Of a DNA stretch of 64,000 nt, positions 25,765-35,781 are shown piece after piece; the stretch's first letter is position 1, and the number at the start of each line of letters is the position of its first letter. Source of the stretch: Microbacterium sp. APC 3901 (lineage in GTDB: Bacteria > Actinomycetota > Actinomycetes > Actinomycetales > Microbacteriaceae); contig NZ_JASDCU010000003.1 of NCBI RefSeq assembly GCF_030407765.1, positions 218,692 to 282,691 on the forward strand, read 5' to 3'. The position numbers were made by a program, and so were the translations under genes. The notes under the pieces are model-generated. The model saw only the letters and a list, made by a program, of their open reading frames with translations, had not been told where the DNA came from and searched no databases.

Positions 25765-27176
25765 GGCGCGAGATACTCCCGAAGCAGATCGTCTCCCGAA
25801 CGAGGAGTGAAGCCGATGCCCTGCACTCGCGTCAGGTCGAGCACGCTGTTCAGCGGGCGCGGCGCGACGGGCGACGTCGCCGTGGCGAAGTACTGAGCCG
25901 TCGACACACCCGTGACCCGTGCCGGATCATGGCCGACGAGCTCGAACACCCGGCGAGCGACGTCGGCCCAGGTGACGACCTCGCCCTCGGAGGTCAGGTT
26001 GTAGACCCCGAACGGCGGACGCTTCTCGACGAGCGTGCGGATGAGGCGAGCGATCTCGGTCGCGAACGTGAGTCGGCCGCGCTGGTCGTCGACGACCTTC
26101 GGGTCCACGCCCTTCGCGGCCAGCGAGGCCATGGTGCTGACGAAGTTGTTGCCGCTCCCGATCACCCAGGAGGTGCGGACGATGTAGTGACGCGGGGCCG
26201 TCGAGACGGCGAGATCGCCTGCGGCCTTGGACTGGCCGTAGACGCCGAGAGGACACACCCGGTCGTCCTCCGTGTACGCGCCGTCGGCCGCTCCGTCGAA
26301 CACGTAATCGCTGGACACATGCACGAGCGTGATGCCGTGCTCTGCGGCGATGCGAGCCAGCGCCGCAGGTCCCGCGGCGTTGACCGCCCACGCATCGCGC
26401 CTGCCATCGGGCGTCTCCGCACGATCGACGGCCGTGTACGCGGCTGCGTTGATGATCGTGTCGTAGTCGCGCCACCGGCGGGCATCGGCCAGTGTCGTCG
26501 ACCCGAGGTCGAAATCGGCGCGCGTCGTCCACTCGATGCTCGGCATCCCGTCGAACTCGGCGCGCAGCGCGGTTCCCAGCTGTCCGCCCGAGCCGATCAC
26601 GAGAGTCTTCCGAGGAGCGACCGGCTCCACATCAGAGAGGCGCGGGTGCGCGAGGTCCTTCGCAGAGACCTCGGCCTCCGCAAGCGGGATGGGCCACTCG
26701 ATCGCCGCGGTCTCGTCGGCGAGGTTCAGGAACGAATAGGACGCGTCCGGCGACCAGTGGTCGTTCACGAGGTACGTGTAGGCGGTGTCGGGCTCGAGCG
26801 TCTGATACGAGTTGCCGACACCTCGAGGCACGAAGATGGCCTTCGAAGGATCCAGCTCCGCCGTGAAGACCGCGCCGAACGTCGGGCCTTCGCGCAGGTC
26901 CACCCACGCGCCGAAGATGCGACCGGTCGCGATCGACACCCACTTGTCCCACGGCTCGGCGTGGATCCCGCGAGTCGTCCCGACGGCATCGTTGAAGGAG
27001 ACGTTGTTCTGCACGGGGCCGAAGTCGGCCAGGCCGAGCGCGGTCATCTTCTCGCGCTGCCAGTTCTCCTTGAACCACCCGCGCGAATCGCCGTGCACCG
27101 GCAGATCGAAGATCTCCAGTCCGGGAATCGTCGTCTCGGTGCGAGCCAGGGACTTGCCGAAGTCGATCCCACTCAT
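25761..27176 (-). CDS. rmlCD: Fused dTDP-4-dehydrorhamnose 3,5-epimerase / reductase
   Basis: A 471-residue bifunctional enzyme for the last two dTDP-L-rhamnose steps. Residues 1-185 are the RmlC cupin: DSRGWFKENW and GIHAEPWDKWVS with the general base His72, and Tyr134 in TAYTYLVND. Residues 189-471 are RmlD: TLVIGSGGQLGTAL for NAD(P) binding and the Tyr313-x3-Lys317 pair in VYGQSKAAG. The fusion is known in several actinobacteria. It follows rmlB by 4 bases and overlaps the next gene by 4. Confidence 0.93.
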   Translation of the reverse strand: MSGIDFGKSLARTETTIPGLEIFDLPVHGDSRGWFKENWQREKMTALGLADFGPVQNNVSFNDAVGTTRGIHAEPWDKWVSIATGRIFGAWVDLREGPTFGAVFTAELDPSKAIFVPRGVGNSYQTLEPDTAYTYLVNDHWSPDASYSFLNLADETAAIEWPIPLAEAEVSAKDLAHPRLSDVEPVAPRKTLVIGSGGQLGTALRAEFDGMPSIEWTTRADFDLGSTTLADARRWRDYDTIINAAAYTAVDRAETPDGRRDAWAVNAAGPAALARIAAEHGITLVHVSSDYVFDGAADGAYTEDDRVCPLGVYGQSKAAGDLAVSTAPRHYIVRTSWVIGSGNNFVSTMASLAAKGVDPKVVDDQRGRLTFATEIARLIRTLVEKRPPFGVYNLTSEGEVVTWADVARRVFELVGHDPARVTGVSTAQYFATATSPVAPRPLNSVLDLTRVQGIGFTPRSGDDLLREYLAP

Positions 27177-27180
27177 CGGG

Positions 27181-29054
<1,874 letters not shown>

Positions 29055-29065
29055 ATCGTGCCACA

Positions 29066-29077
29066 TCCCAGCTGGGA
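29066..29077. promoter_or_regulatory. 12-base palindrome upstream of rmlA
   Basis: TCCCAGCTGGGA is a perfect palindrome located 11 bases before the rmlA ATG, in the divergent region shared with the secreted repeat protein. It could be an operator or simply chance; a 12-base perfect palindrome is not rare in GC-rich DNA. Confidence 0.3.
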
Positions 29078-29152
29078 CTCAGAAAGACACGATTTACTTG
29101 CGTAACACCGTTCACACTGGCATCATCTGTGCATTTCCGCCACAATGAGCAG

Positions 29153-31240
29153 GTGACCGGCTCAAAATCCCCCCACCTGCTCGGCCTTCTCGCCAGTGCA
29201 GCGGCTGTCGTCCTCGCCGCATCCCTGCTCGTGGCGACGCCGGCCAGTGCCGTCTCCCCCTCGACCTCCGGCGGCGTGACCACGGCCGCGACTGCGATCG
29301 CGTCGTCGACTGCGGCCGCGACCCCCGTCGACACATCGATCCGCAAGGCGGCGGACCTCTCGAAGTTCCGCCCCGGGAACATCATCTCGGACGAGGTCTT
29401 CTTCGACAGCTCGACGATGAACGTCGCGCAGATCAACTCGTTCCTCGAGGGCAAGGTGAAGGTCTGCCGCTCGAACTACGCGTGCCTGAAGAGCTACTCG
29501 CAGCACACTCCGAACAGGGCACCCGACGCCTACTGCAACGGGTACACGGCCGGGCTCAGCGAGTACGCGTCGACGATCATCTACAAGGTCGCGCAGTCCT
29601 GCGGCATCAACCCGCAGGTCCTCCTCTCGATGCTCGAGAAGGAGCAGAGCCTCGTCACCCACGTCTATCCCGACGCCGCGCGCTTCCGGATCGCCATGGG
29701 GCAGGGATGCCCTGACACCGCTGGGTGCGATCCTGCCTATGCCGGATTCTTCTACCAGGTGTACGGCGCCGCACGCCAGATGAAGATCTACGCCGAGGGA
29801 CGCTGGTTCACGTACTATGCACCGGGCAAGACGTGGAACGTCCTGTACCACCCCAACGCCAGCTGCGGCCGCGCGCCGGTGTACATCGAGAACGTCGCGA
29901 CCTCTGCGCTCTACTACTACACGCCGTACCAGCCCAACCGCGCCTCGCTCGCCGCGGGCTACGGCGAGGGCGACGCCTGCTCGAGCTACGGCAACCGCAA
30001 CTTCTACCAGCTCTTCACCGACTGGTTCGGATCGACGCAGGTGCCGTCGGTCCGCCTCATCAAGGCGAGCAACGCCGATGAGATCTATCTCGTCGCTGAC
30101 AAGAAGAAGATGCACGTCACCAACAGCACCGACCTTGCGGCGTACATGGCGGTCGTCGGCTGGTACGACACCGTGAGCCCGGCCGTCATCGCCGCCACCC
30201 CCAACGGCGGCACCGCCACGCGGTTCATCCGCGACGGCCGGAACGGCGGCATGTATCTCATCGAGACGAACGGCTCGAAGCACCACTTCACGTCTGCGGA
30301 CATCGTCACGCGCTACGGCTTCAACATGTCCGCGTACACCTCGCTGCCTCCCGGTCTCGTCGACAGGTTCCGGACCGGGACGCCAGTGGGCGCCTACTTC
30401 AAGGCGGAGAACGACGACAGGTACTTCCGCTGGGAGAACGGCACCAGACGGCATGTGGTGAACCAGTTCGCCTGGGCACAGCTGAGTGCCGCCGACCGCG
30501 CGTATGTCGCGACCATCCCCACCGCCAGCGCGAACAGGATCCCGGTGGGTCTCGCGATCCTTCCGGCCGGCATGACGGTCCGCGAGAACGGCTCTCCCGA
30601 CGTCTACGTCGCCGGTACCGGCGCGGAGATCATCCACCTGCCCACCTGGGGCCTGGCTCGTGACGCGGGCATCAAGGACGCAGGGGTCGTGCCCAGCGGA
30701 ACCCTCGCGAAGAACAAGCCCGTCAATGCGAAGCTCTCGGCCTTCCTATCGTGCGGCGGTGCACAGTACGCCGTCGACGGCGGCGGTCTCACGCGCCTGC
30801 AGAAGGCGACGGCGGGAGCGACCGTGACCGCTCTCCCCGACTCCCTCTGCGCTCGCATCCCCAAGACCGGACGCACCATCGCCGAGGCGGTGTTCGTGAA
30901 GGCAGCCGGCGCCGACCCCGTCTACCTGATCCAGGGGAATCAGCTCCGACACGTGCGCAGCCAGCAGCGACTGGCCGAGGCGAACGGAAGCCGACCCCTG
31001 TACTTCCTCTCATGGACCGCGGAGACTCGCGGCGGATTCGGATCGGCTGCGCCGCTCCTCGCAGACGGCACATTCGTGACGCTCGGCACCGCCGAGACCT
31101 ATTACGTCGAGAAGGGCGTCCTGCGCCACATCCAGTCCTCGGCCACCCTCATCCGTCTGGCGGCACCGCGCTGGCCGACGGTCGAAGCGCTGCCCGCCGC
31201 ATATCGCGCCAGCTACCAGTTCGGGACGCCGATCCCTTGA
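29153..31240 (+). CDS. Secreted lysozyme-like protein with seven C-terminal repeats
   Basis: A 695-residue exported protein. Residues 1-34 form a signal peptide (LLGLLASAAAVVLAASLLVA, cleavage after about TPASA). Residues 75-295 look like a lysozyme/transglycosylase fold: INPQVLLSMLEKEQSLVTH has glutamates (Glu162, Glu164) in the position of a catalytic acid, with several cysteines (105, 111, 128, 150, 186, 192, 238, 276) probably paired. Residues 305-695 contain seven repeats of 52-60 residues with the core (D/P)xYL(V/I)xxGxxRHVxS, at about 310, 366, 423, 483, 537, 589 and 649. Seven such units suggest a beta-propeller. GTG at 29153 gives a proper signal peptide. Likely substrate is cell wall; activity is not proven. 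Confidence 0.75.
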   Translation: MTGSKSPHLLGLLASAAAVVLAASLLVATPASAVSPSTSGGVTTAATAIASSTAAATPVDTSIRKAADLSKFRPGNIISDEVFFDSSTMNVAQINSFLEGKVKVCRSNYACLKSYSQHTPNRAPDAYCNGYTAGLSEYASTIIYKVAQSCGINPQVLLSMLEKEQSLVTHVYPDAARFRIAMGQGCPDTAGCDPAYAGFFYQVYGAARQMKIYAEGRWFTYYAPGKTWNVLYHPNASCGRAPVYIENVATSALYYYTPYQPNRASLAAGYGEGDACSSYGNRNFYQLFTDWFGSTQVPSVRLIKASNADEIYLVADKKKMHVTNSTDLAAYMAVVGWYDTVSPAVIAATPNGGTATRFIRDGRNGGMYLIETNGSKHHFTSADIVTRYGFNMSAYTSLPPGLVDRFRTGTPVGAYFKAENDDRYFRWENGTRRHVVNQFAWAQLSAADRAYVATIPTASANRIPVGLAILPAGMTVRENGSPDVYVAGTGAEIIHLPTWGLARDAGIKDAGVVPSGTLAKNKPVNAKLSAFLSCGGAQYAVDGGGLTRLQKATAGATVTALPDSLCARIPKTGRTIAEAVFVKAAGADPVYLIQGNQLRHVRSQQRLAEANGSRPLYFLSWTAETRGGFGSAAPLLADGTFVTLGTAETYYVEKGVLRHIQSSATLIRLAAPRWPTVEALPAAYRASYQFGTPIP

Positions 31241-31274
31241 GTCCCGCTCCAGGGTTCGCGGAGGGCGATGCCTC

Positions 31275-31280
31275 TAGAAT
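31275..31280 (+). promoter_or_regulatory. Candidate -10 box (TAGAAT) of the GacI-like gene
   Basis: TAGAAT ends 7 bases before the ATG at 31288 and overlaps the alternative ATG at 31279. This spacing selects 31288 as the start and implies a leaderless transcript. Confidence 0.45.
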
Positions 31281-31287
31281 GAGATCC

Positions 31288-32010
31288 ATGGGCGCGGCTA
31301 GTGAACGACTGTTGATCATCGTGCCCGCGTGGAACGAGGCCAACAACGTCGGAGCGACGGTGGCGGAGATCAGGGCGACCCTTCCGGATGCCGACATCGT
31401 CGTCGTCGACGACGGATCGACGGACGACACGGGACTGGTCGCTCGGAACGCGGGAGCGGAAGTGCTCACCCTGCCCTACAACATGGGTGTGGGCGGAGCC
31501 ATGCGCACCGGCTACGCGTACGCGCAGCGTCACGACTACGACGCCGCGATCCAGGTCGACGCCGACGGTCAGCACAATCCTGAAGACATCGCACGAATCC
31601 TCGGGGGTCTGAGCTCAGCCGACATCTCGATCGGCGCGCGCTTCGCTGAAGTCGGCACCTACCAGGCGAGCGGCCCGAGAAGATGGGCGATGCTGTTCCT
31701 CGCCGGAGCGATCTCTCGGATCGCGCGCACGAAGCTCACAGACGTCACCAGCGGGTTCAGGGCGGCCAACCGGCGAGCGATCGACCAGTACGTCACCTAC
31801 TACCCCGCCGAGTACCTCGGCGACACCATCGACAGTCTGGTCGCTGCGCTTCACGCGAACCTCACAGTGACTCAGGTACCCGTCGCCATGCGTCCGCGCA
31901 TGTCGGGCAACCCGAGCCAGGGTTTCATCGGCTCGGCCGTGTACCTCGCGCGATCGATCTTCGCGATGTCGCTCGCCGTGGTCCGCCGTCCGATGCGAGG
32001 TCGCGCATGA
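31288..32010 (+). CDS. DPM/GacI-like family-2 glycosyltransferase
   Basis: A 240-residue GT2 of the polyprenyl-phosphate transferase group: IIVPAWNEANNVGATV, IVVVDDGSTDDT, the VDADGQHNPED metal motif and LTDVTSGFRAANRRAI. It would move a sugar from a nucleotide to undecaprenyl phosphate at the inner face of the membrane. It has no pair of C-terminal helices, unlike GacI. The next gene, overlapping by 4 bases, is DUF2304, the family of GacJ, which in streptococci binds GacI and raises its activity. The ATG at 31288 is preferred because a -10 box overlaps the ATG at 31279. Confidence 0.82.
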   Translation: MGAASERLLIIVPAWNEANNVGATVAEIRATLPDADIVVVDDGSTDDTGLVARNAGAEVLTLPYNMGVGGAMRTGYAYAQRHDYDAAIQVDADGQHNPEDIARILGGLSSADISIGARFAEVGTYQASGPRRWAMLFLAGAISRIARTKLTDVTSGFRAANRRAIDQYVTYYPAEYLGDTIDSLVAALHANLTVTQVPVAMRPRMSGNPSQGFIGSAVYLARSIFAMSLAVVRRPMRGRA

Positions 32011-32399
32011 TCTCCATCGGCGCCCTCGTTCTCGGCCTGCTCATCGTTGGAGCGGTCACCGCGATGCTGCTCAAGCGCCAGCTGCGCGAGAAGTACGCGG
32101 TGCTCTGGTTGGTGATCGGACTCGCGGTCCTCCTGCTCGGGATCTTCCCGGAGGCGCTCCAGTGGCTGACTCTCGCGCTCGGATTCCAGCTGCCGGCGAA
32201 TCTGATCTTCACCCTCGCCATCACTCTGCTGCTCGCCGCCTCCCTGCATCTCTCCTATGAGCTGACCCGCAGCGAGGAGCGCCTCCGCCGCCTGGCGGAG
32301 GAGACGGCGATCGCCCGGCTCGCACAGAGCCGGCTGGAGGCGGATGTCGCCGAGCTCAAGGCCCTCGCGAGGAATCGTCAGATCACCGACGATGAGTGA
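32007..32399 (+). CDS. DUF2304 small membrane protein (GacJ-like)
   Basis: A 130-residue protein with three hydrophobic segments (about residues 3-20, 30-48 and 62-82), then a charged cytoplasmic helix (RSEERLRRLAEETAIARL) that should form a coiled coil. Between helices one and two is KRQLREKYAVLWLVIG, the conserved core of DUF2304. It starts inside the stop of the GacI-like gene (ATGA) and the next glycosyltransferase starts within its 3' end, so all three are tightly coupled. A helper role for the transferase is inferred from the GacI/GacJ precedent. Confidence 0.82.
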   Translation: MISIGALVLGLLIVGAVTAMLLKRQLREKYAVLWLVIGLAVLLLGIFPEALQWLTLALGFQLPANLIFTLAITLLLAASLHLSYELTRSEERLRRLAEETAIARLAQSRLEADVAELKALARNRQITDDE

Positions 32400-33294
32400 C
32401 CTCGCGCTCGTCTTCAGCACCTTCAATCCGACGCCCTCCCTCCTCGAGACGGTGCGCGGTCTCGCCGCTCAGCATCCGATCATCGTGGTCGACGACGGCG
32501 GCGGAGACCCGTACGACGTGTTCTCCCCGCTCCTCGGCCTGGGCGCTCGTGTGCTGCGCAGGCCGTCGAACGACGGGATCGCCGCAGCGCTGAACGCGGC
32601 CATCACGGTCGCATTCGAGGACGGCGCCCCCGCGGTCGTCACCTTCGACCAGGATTCGACGCCGTCGTCCGACACTCTTCGCGTGCTGCGCGCGACCTGG
32701 GAGCAGGCGTCCTCCGCCGAGCACCGGGTCTCGGGAGTGGTGCCCGCACAGTTCGCGGAGGTTCGGCAGACGCGATCGGACGACGCCCTGCCCGTGGCCC
32801 GCAGAGTCATCCAATCGGGCATGCTGATTCCGCGGGAGGCCTGGGACTCTGTCGGACCGTTCGATGAGGCGCTCTTCATCGACCTCGTCGACACCGACTA
32901 CGAGCTGCGCTCGATGGCCCTCGGGTTCCGGATCATCGCCGCTCCCACCCGCATAGAGCACGAGCTGGGGCGACCGGCTCGCCTCCGGCCGTTCGCACCG
33001 CTCCCCCCGACGATCTCGACGATGGTGAGCACGCCCTTCCGGTACTACTACCGGATCCGCAACCGGCTCATCCTCACTCGTCGTCACCTGCGCACCGCCC
33101 CGCTGCGCGTGCTCGCCGATCTGGCGATCGACCTCGCCTACTTCGCGCTGATCGCGGCCTCCGCGAGACCGCGACGTCTCATGGTGGCCGTGCTGTTCCG
33201 CGGAGCCGCGGACGGTTTCCGTGGCCGTGGCGGACGCGCTCCCGCGAAGACGCAGGTGGCGGCGGCCCGCATCAGCTGGTCGGTTTCGCCGTAG
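32392..33294 (+). CDS. Family-2 glycosyltransferase, rhamnosyltransferase-like
   Basis: A 300-residue GT-A enzyme. The nucleotide region has IIVVDDGGGDP, the metal motif is TFDQDSTPSSD (about residues 84-94), and FDEALFIDLVDTDYELR is the acceptor-side motif seen in dTDP-rhamnose-using RfbF/WbbL-like enzymes. An amphipathic, Arg-rich C-terminus (YYYRIRNRLILTRRHLR) suits membrane association. It overlaps the DUF2304 gene by 8 bases and its 3' end overlaps the convergent GT2 gene by 23 bases. Confidence 0.8.
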   Translation: MSDLALVFSTFNPTPSLLETVRGLAAQHPIIVVDDGGGDPYDVFSPLLGLGARVLRRPSNDGIAAALNAAITVAFEDGAPAVVTFDQDSTPSSDTLRVLRATWEQASSAEHRVSGVVPAQFAEVRQTRSDDALPVARRVIQSGMLIPREAWDSVGPFDEALFIDLVDTDYELRSMALGFRIIAAPTRIEHELGRPARLRPFAPLPPTISTMVSTPFRYYYRIRNRLILTRRHLRTAPLRVLADLAIDLAYFALIAASARPRRLMVAVLFRGAADGFRGRGGRAPAKTQVAAARISWSVSP

Positions 33295-34291
33295 GATCCG
33301 TGGCGGAGCGTCCGCCGATGAAGGCGCCGGCGATCCAGCTGGCGAGGTACTCGAGCACGAACCGGGCGCGCACGTAGCCACGCCTCCGCGCTCGGCGGAG
33401 TAGACGGACCGTCGGCCAGAACCGGCGGTCCACTCCGAAGGCGCTGACAGGAGTCGTCGGATCGCCGGTCCGCTCGACCACGGTCTCTGCGAGAAGCTGC
33501 CGCCAGCCGACGTATACCCGGAACAGCATCCTGAGCATGGCGGGGAGGCCGGAAGAGCCCTCGTAGCGCTCGGTGAAAGCACGCGCGTTGCGCCATGCCG
33601 TGGTCAGCGCGGAGAAACGTGTCGCAGCACTCATACGACTCGGGTCGCCGAAGACGTTGTTCGCGTGCTGCACGTAGTCCTGGACCACGACGTCGACGAC
33701 GCGGGTGCCCCTGCGTGCACCTGCGAGTGCCGCGAGCCAGTGATCGTGCGCGGCCGCCCGCGTCGACATGCGCGGGAACGGCAGCGACGGCGCGATCAGA
33801 TCGCCTCGGAGGACGCAGAGCGACCCGGTGAACTGGTTGTTGAGCAGCGTCATGATCGGTCCGAGATCGCGACGCTCGGTTCGTCCCGTCACGACCTCGT
33901 CGGGATAGGTGACCAGTCGGGCCTGGCCCGACACCAGATCGGCGTCCTCGAGGTGCGGCAGCAGCACTTCGAGCTTCTCCGGGTACCAGGAGTCGTCCTG
34001 GTCGCACAGCGCGACCCAGGCCGTGTCGGCCGAGACGGCACGCATCCCCCGCTCGAAGTTGAGGTAGAACCCGAGCCGCTCACCGTCCGCGAGCACGCGG
34101 AACCGATCATCGTCGGCGGCGACCTCGCCGAGAACCCTCCGCACCGTCGCATCATCGCCGTCTACGGAGATGATGCACTCCCACTCGGTCACGGTCTGGG
34201 ACCGCAGGGAGCGGATCTGTCGAGCGAAGAGCTCGGGGTGGGGGTCGTATGCGGCGAGCACAATCGCTCCACGGCCAGGCGTATGCGCCAT
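33272..34291 (-). CDS. Family-2 glycosyltransferase
   Basis: A 339-residue GT2. AIVLAAYDPHPELF is the first strand, ECIISVDGDD follows, and WVALCDQDDSWYPEKLEVLL holds the DQDD metal motif typical of rhamnosyl- and related transferases of surface polysaccharides. Residues 175-260 include AAHDHWLAALAGARRG and QHANNVFG (acceptor loop). ATG at 34291 has GAGGAA just upstream; longer in-frame extensions lack a ribosome site. It is divergent from the flippase gene and overlaps the neighbouring plus-strand gene tail to tail. Confidence 0.8.
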   Translation of the reverse strand: MAHTPGRGAIVLAAYDPHPELFARQIRSLRSQTVTEWECIISVDGDDATVRRVLGEVAADDDRFRVLADGERLGFYLNFERGMRAVSADTAWVALCDQDDSWYPEKLEVLLPHLEDADLVSGQARLVTYPDEVVTGRTERRDLGPIMTLLNNQFTGSLCVLRGDLIAPSLPFPRMSTRAAAHDHWLAALAGARRGTRVVDVVVQDYVQHANNVFGDPSRMSAATRFSALTTAWRNARAFTERYEGSSGLPAMLRMLFRVYVGWRQLLAETVVERTGDPTTPVSAFGVDRRFWPTVRLLRRARRRGYVRARFVLEYLASWIAGAFIGGRSATDPTAKPTS

Positions 34292-34390
34292 CGTTCCTCG
34301 CAAGAGCTCGTCGGGTCCCGACAAGTCTACGCGCATGCCCGAACGAGGACGGGCGGCTCGTGCTCCCAGGTGGCCACCCCCTCGAGGCCG

Positions 34391-34396
34391 TAGGAT
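34391..34396 (+). promoter_or_regulatory. Candidate -10 box (TAGGAT) of the leader ORF and flippase
   Basis: TAGGAT ends 6 bases before an ATG at 34403 that opens a 26-codon frame ending on the flippase start codon. This fits the leaderless pattern seen at other genes in the window. Confidence 0.4.
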
Positions 34397-34402
34397 GATT
34401 TC

Positions 34403-34483
34403 ATGTCCCGGGCTTTCCCTCACCCGTGCTCGATCGAGGCGACTGCCCGGTTCGCAGCACCGTCGATCGGCATCGCCCGATGA
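34403..34483 (+). CDS. Possible 26-residue leader peptide coupled to the flippase
   Basis: An ATG six bases after a -10 box opens a 26-codon frame rich in Ala, Pro, Ile and Arg, ending in TGA that overlaps the flippase ATG (ATGA). The peptide has no recognisable motif and one cysteine. It could be a translational coupler delivering ribosomes to the flippase, which otherwise has only a weak ribosome site. Short frames of this size occur by chance in GC-rich DNA, so confidence is low. Confidence 0.35.
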   Translation: MSRAFPHPCSIEATARFAAPSIGIAR

Positions 34484-35781
34484 GTGGAGCACGACCGACT
34501 CCGTCGCCGGCGAATGCACTCGCGCGTCGCCTCATCGGATTCTCGACGCTGCCCTTCCTCGCCTCCGTCCTTCCCCTCATCGCGCTCCCGTTCATGTCGC
34601 GTGCGTCGAGCACGGATGACTGGACCGCGCTGAACATCGGGCTCGGCGTCGGAACGTTCGCAGGCGCGATCGGACTCGTCGGATGGAACATACTCGGCAC
34701 GCCGCTCGTCGCCATGGCGAGCTCCGACGACGACCGTCGCGCCCTGTACGGCCGCTCCTTCTACATCCGCGCTGCAGTCGTCGTCGTCGCGTCTCTGCTG
34801 AGCGCGATCGTGGCCTCGGTCATCTCCCCCACGTCATCCTGGGGCGTCGCCGCCGCCTTCGCCGTCGCAGGAGCTCTGAACGGCATCGGCCTCAGCTGGT
34901 ACGCCGTCGGCGTCTCCTCGCCCCGCATCGCTCTCTGGTACGAGGTGGTACCCCGGGGCGTGGCCACCGCCGTCGCGATCGGGGTCGTCCTCGTGACGCA
35001 GAACGTGCTCTGGTACGGAGTGCTGCTGAGCCTCTCGATTGTGCTGGGCACTCTCGCGTTCCATCGACGCATCCTGCATCGTCTGTGGCCGACATGGCCG
35101 GGACTCGCACGGCTGCGATCCGACGTCGGCGACATGAAGGCCGCGTGGGGCGTCGAGTCGATCGGCAGCCTCTATCAGAATGCGCCGGTCCCCGTCTCCG
35201 GTCTCATCGCCTCGCCCGTCGATGTCGCCGCCTACGCCTCGAGCGATCGCATCTACCGATACGGAACCCTCGGGGTGTCCGCCGCCGGGAACGCGCTTCA
35301 GGGCTGGGTGCTGGAGACCACCGATCATCGGAGCCGCCGCGCGCGCAACCTCGCTGCCTTCGCCGTCATGGGGGTGATCGCGGCGATCGGTTGGGTCGTG
35401 CTCGCGATCTGCGGCCCTCTGCTCAGCGGCCTGCTCTTCGGCGCGGACAAGCAGGGTGACCCCGCGGCCTTCCACTTCCTCGGAATCGCCTTCATCGCAG
35501 TGACGATGTCGACGCCGCTCATCCGCAATATCCTGATCCCCGCGCGTCGCGACGGCTTCGTCCTCGCCGTCAGCATGTTCGCCGCGATCGTCGGAGTGGC
35601 CATGATGGTCGCGCTGGGTTCGTGGCTCGGAACCACGGGCGTCGCCATCGGCTTCGCGGTGAGCGAGACCGCCACACTGCTGGGGTGCATCGTCCTCGCC
35701 ACCCGCGTCGGCCTCGCTCCCCGATCCGATGCCACCACCACCAGGGACGCCCGGTCCGAGACCGAAGAGGAGACTCCGTGA
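34480..35781 (+). CDS. Wzx-type polysaccharide flippase (MOP superfamily)
   Basis: A 433-residue membrane protein with about twelve hydrophobic segments, beginning ALARRLIGFSTLPFLASVLPLI and including YQNAPVPVSGLIASPVDVAAY, a typical mid-protein segment of the polysaccharide-transport (PST) family. It should flip undecaprenyl-diphosphate-linked repeat units to the outer face. This is a third export route besides the two ABC transporters in the window. ATG at 34480 overlaps the stop of a possible leader ORF; the frame stays open upstream to 34426 but without a ribosome site. The downstream GT2 starts within its stop. Confidence 0.82.
   Translation: MSGARPTPSPANALARRLIGFSTLPFLASVLPLIALPFMSRASSTDDWTALNIGLGVGTFAGAIGLVGWNILGTPLVAMASSDDDRRALYGRSFYIRAAVVVVASLLSAIVASVISPTSSWGVAAAFAVAGALNGIGLSWYAVGVSSPRIALWYEVVPRGVATAVAIGVVLVTQNVLWYGVLLSLSIVLGTLAFHRRILHRLWPTWPGLARLRSDVGDMKAAWGVESIGSLYQNAPVPVSGLIASPVDVAAYASSDRIYRYGTLGVSAAGNALQGWVLETTDHRSRRARNLAAFAVMGVIAAIGWVVLAICGPLLSGLLFGADKQGDPAAFHFLGIAFIAVTMSTPLIRNILIPARRDGFVLAVSMFAAIVGVAMMVALGSWLGTTGVAIGFAVSETATLLGCIVLATRVGLAPRSDATTTRDARSETEEETP

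Noticed and set aside
23365..25896. An 843-codon plus-strand frame opposite the acyltransferase genes
   Set aside because: No recognisable domain; it spans two real minus-strand genes and their junction.
29153..31240. Phage endolysin or prophage remnant
   Set aside because: The protein has a standard signal peptide and there are no holin, integrase, capsid or attachment-site features nearby.
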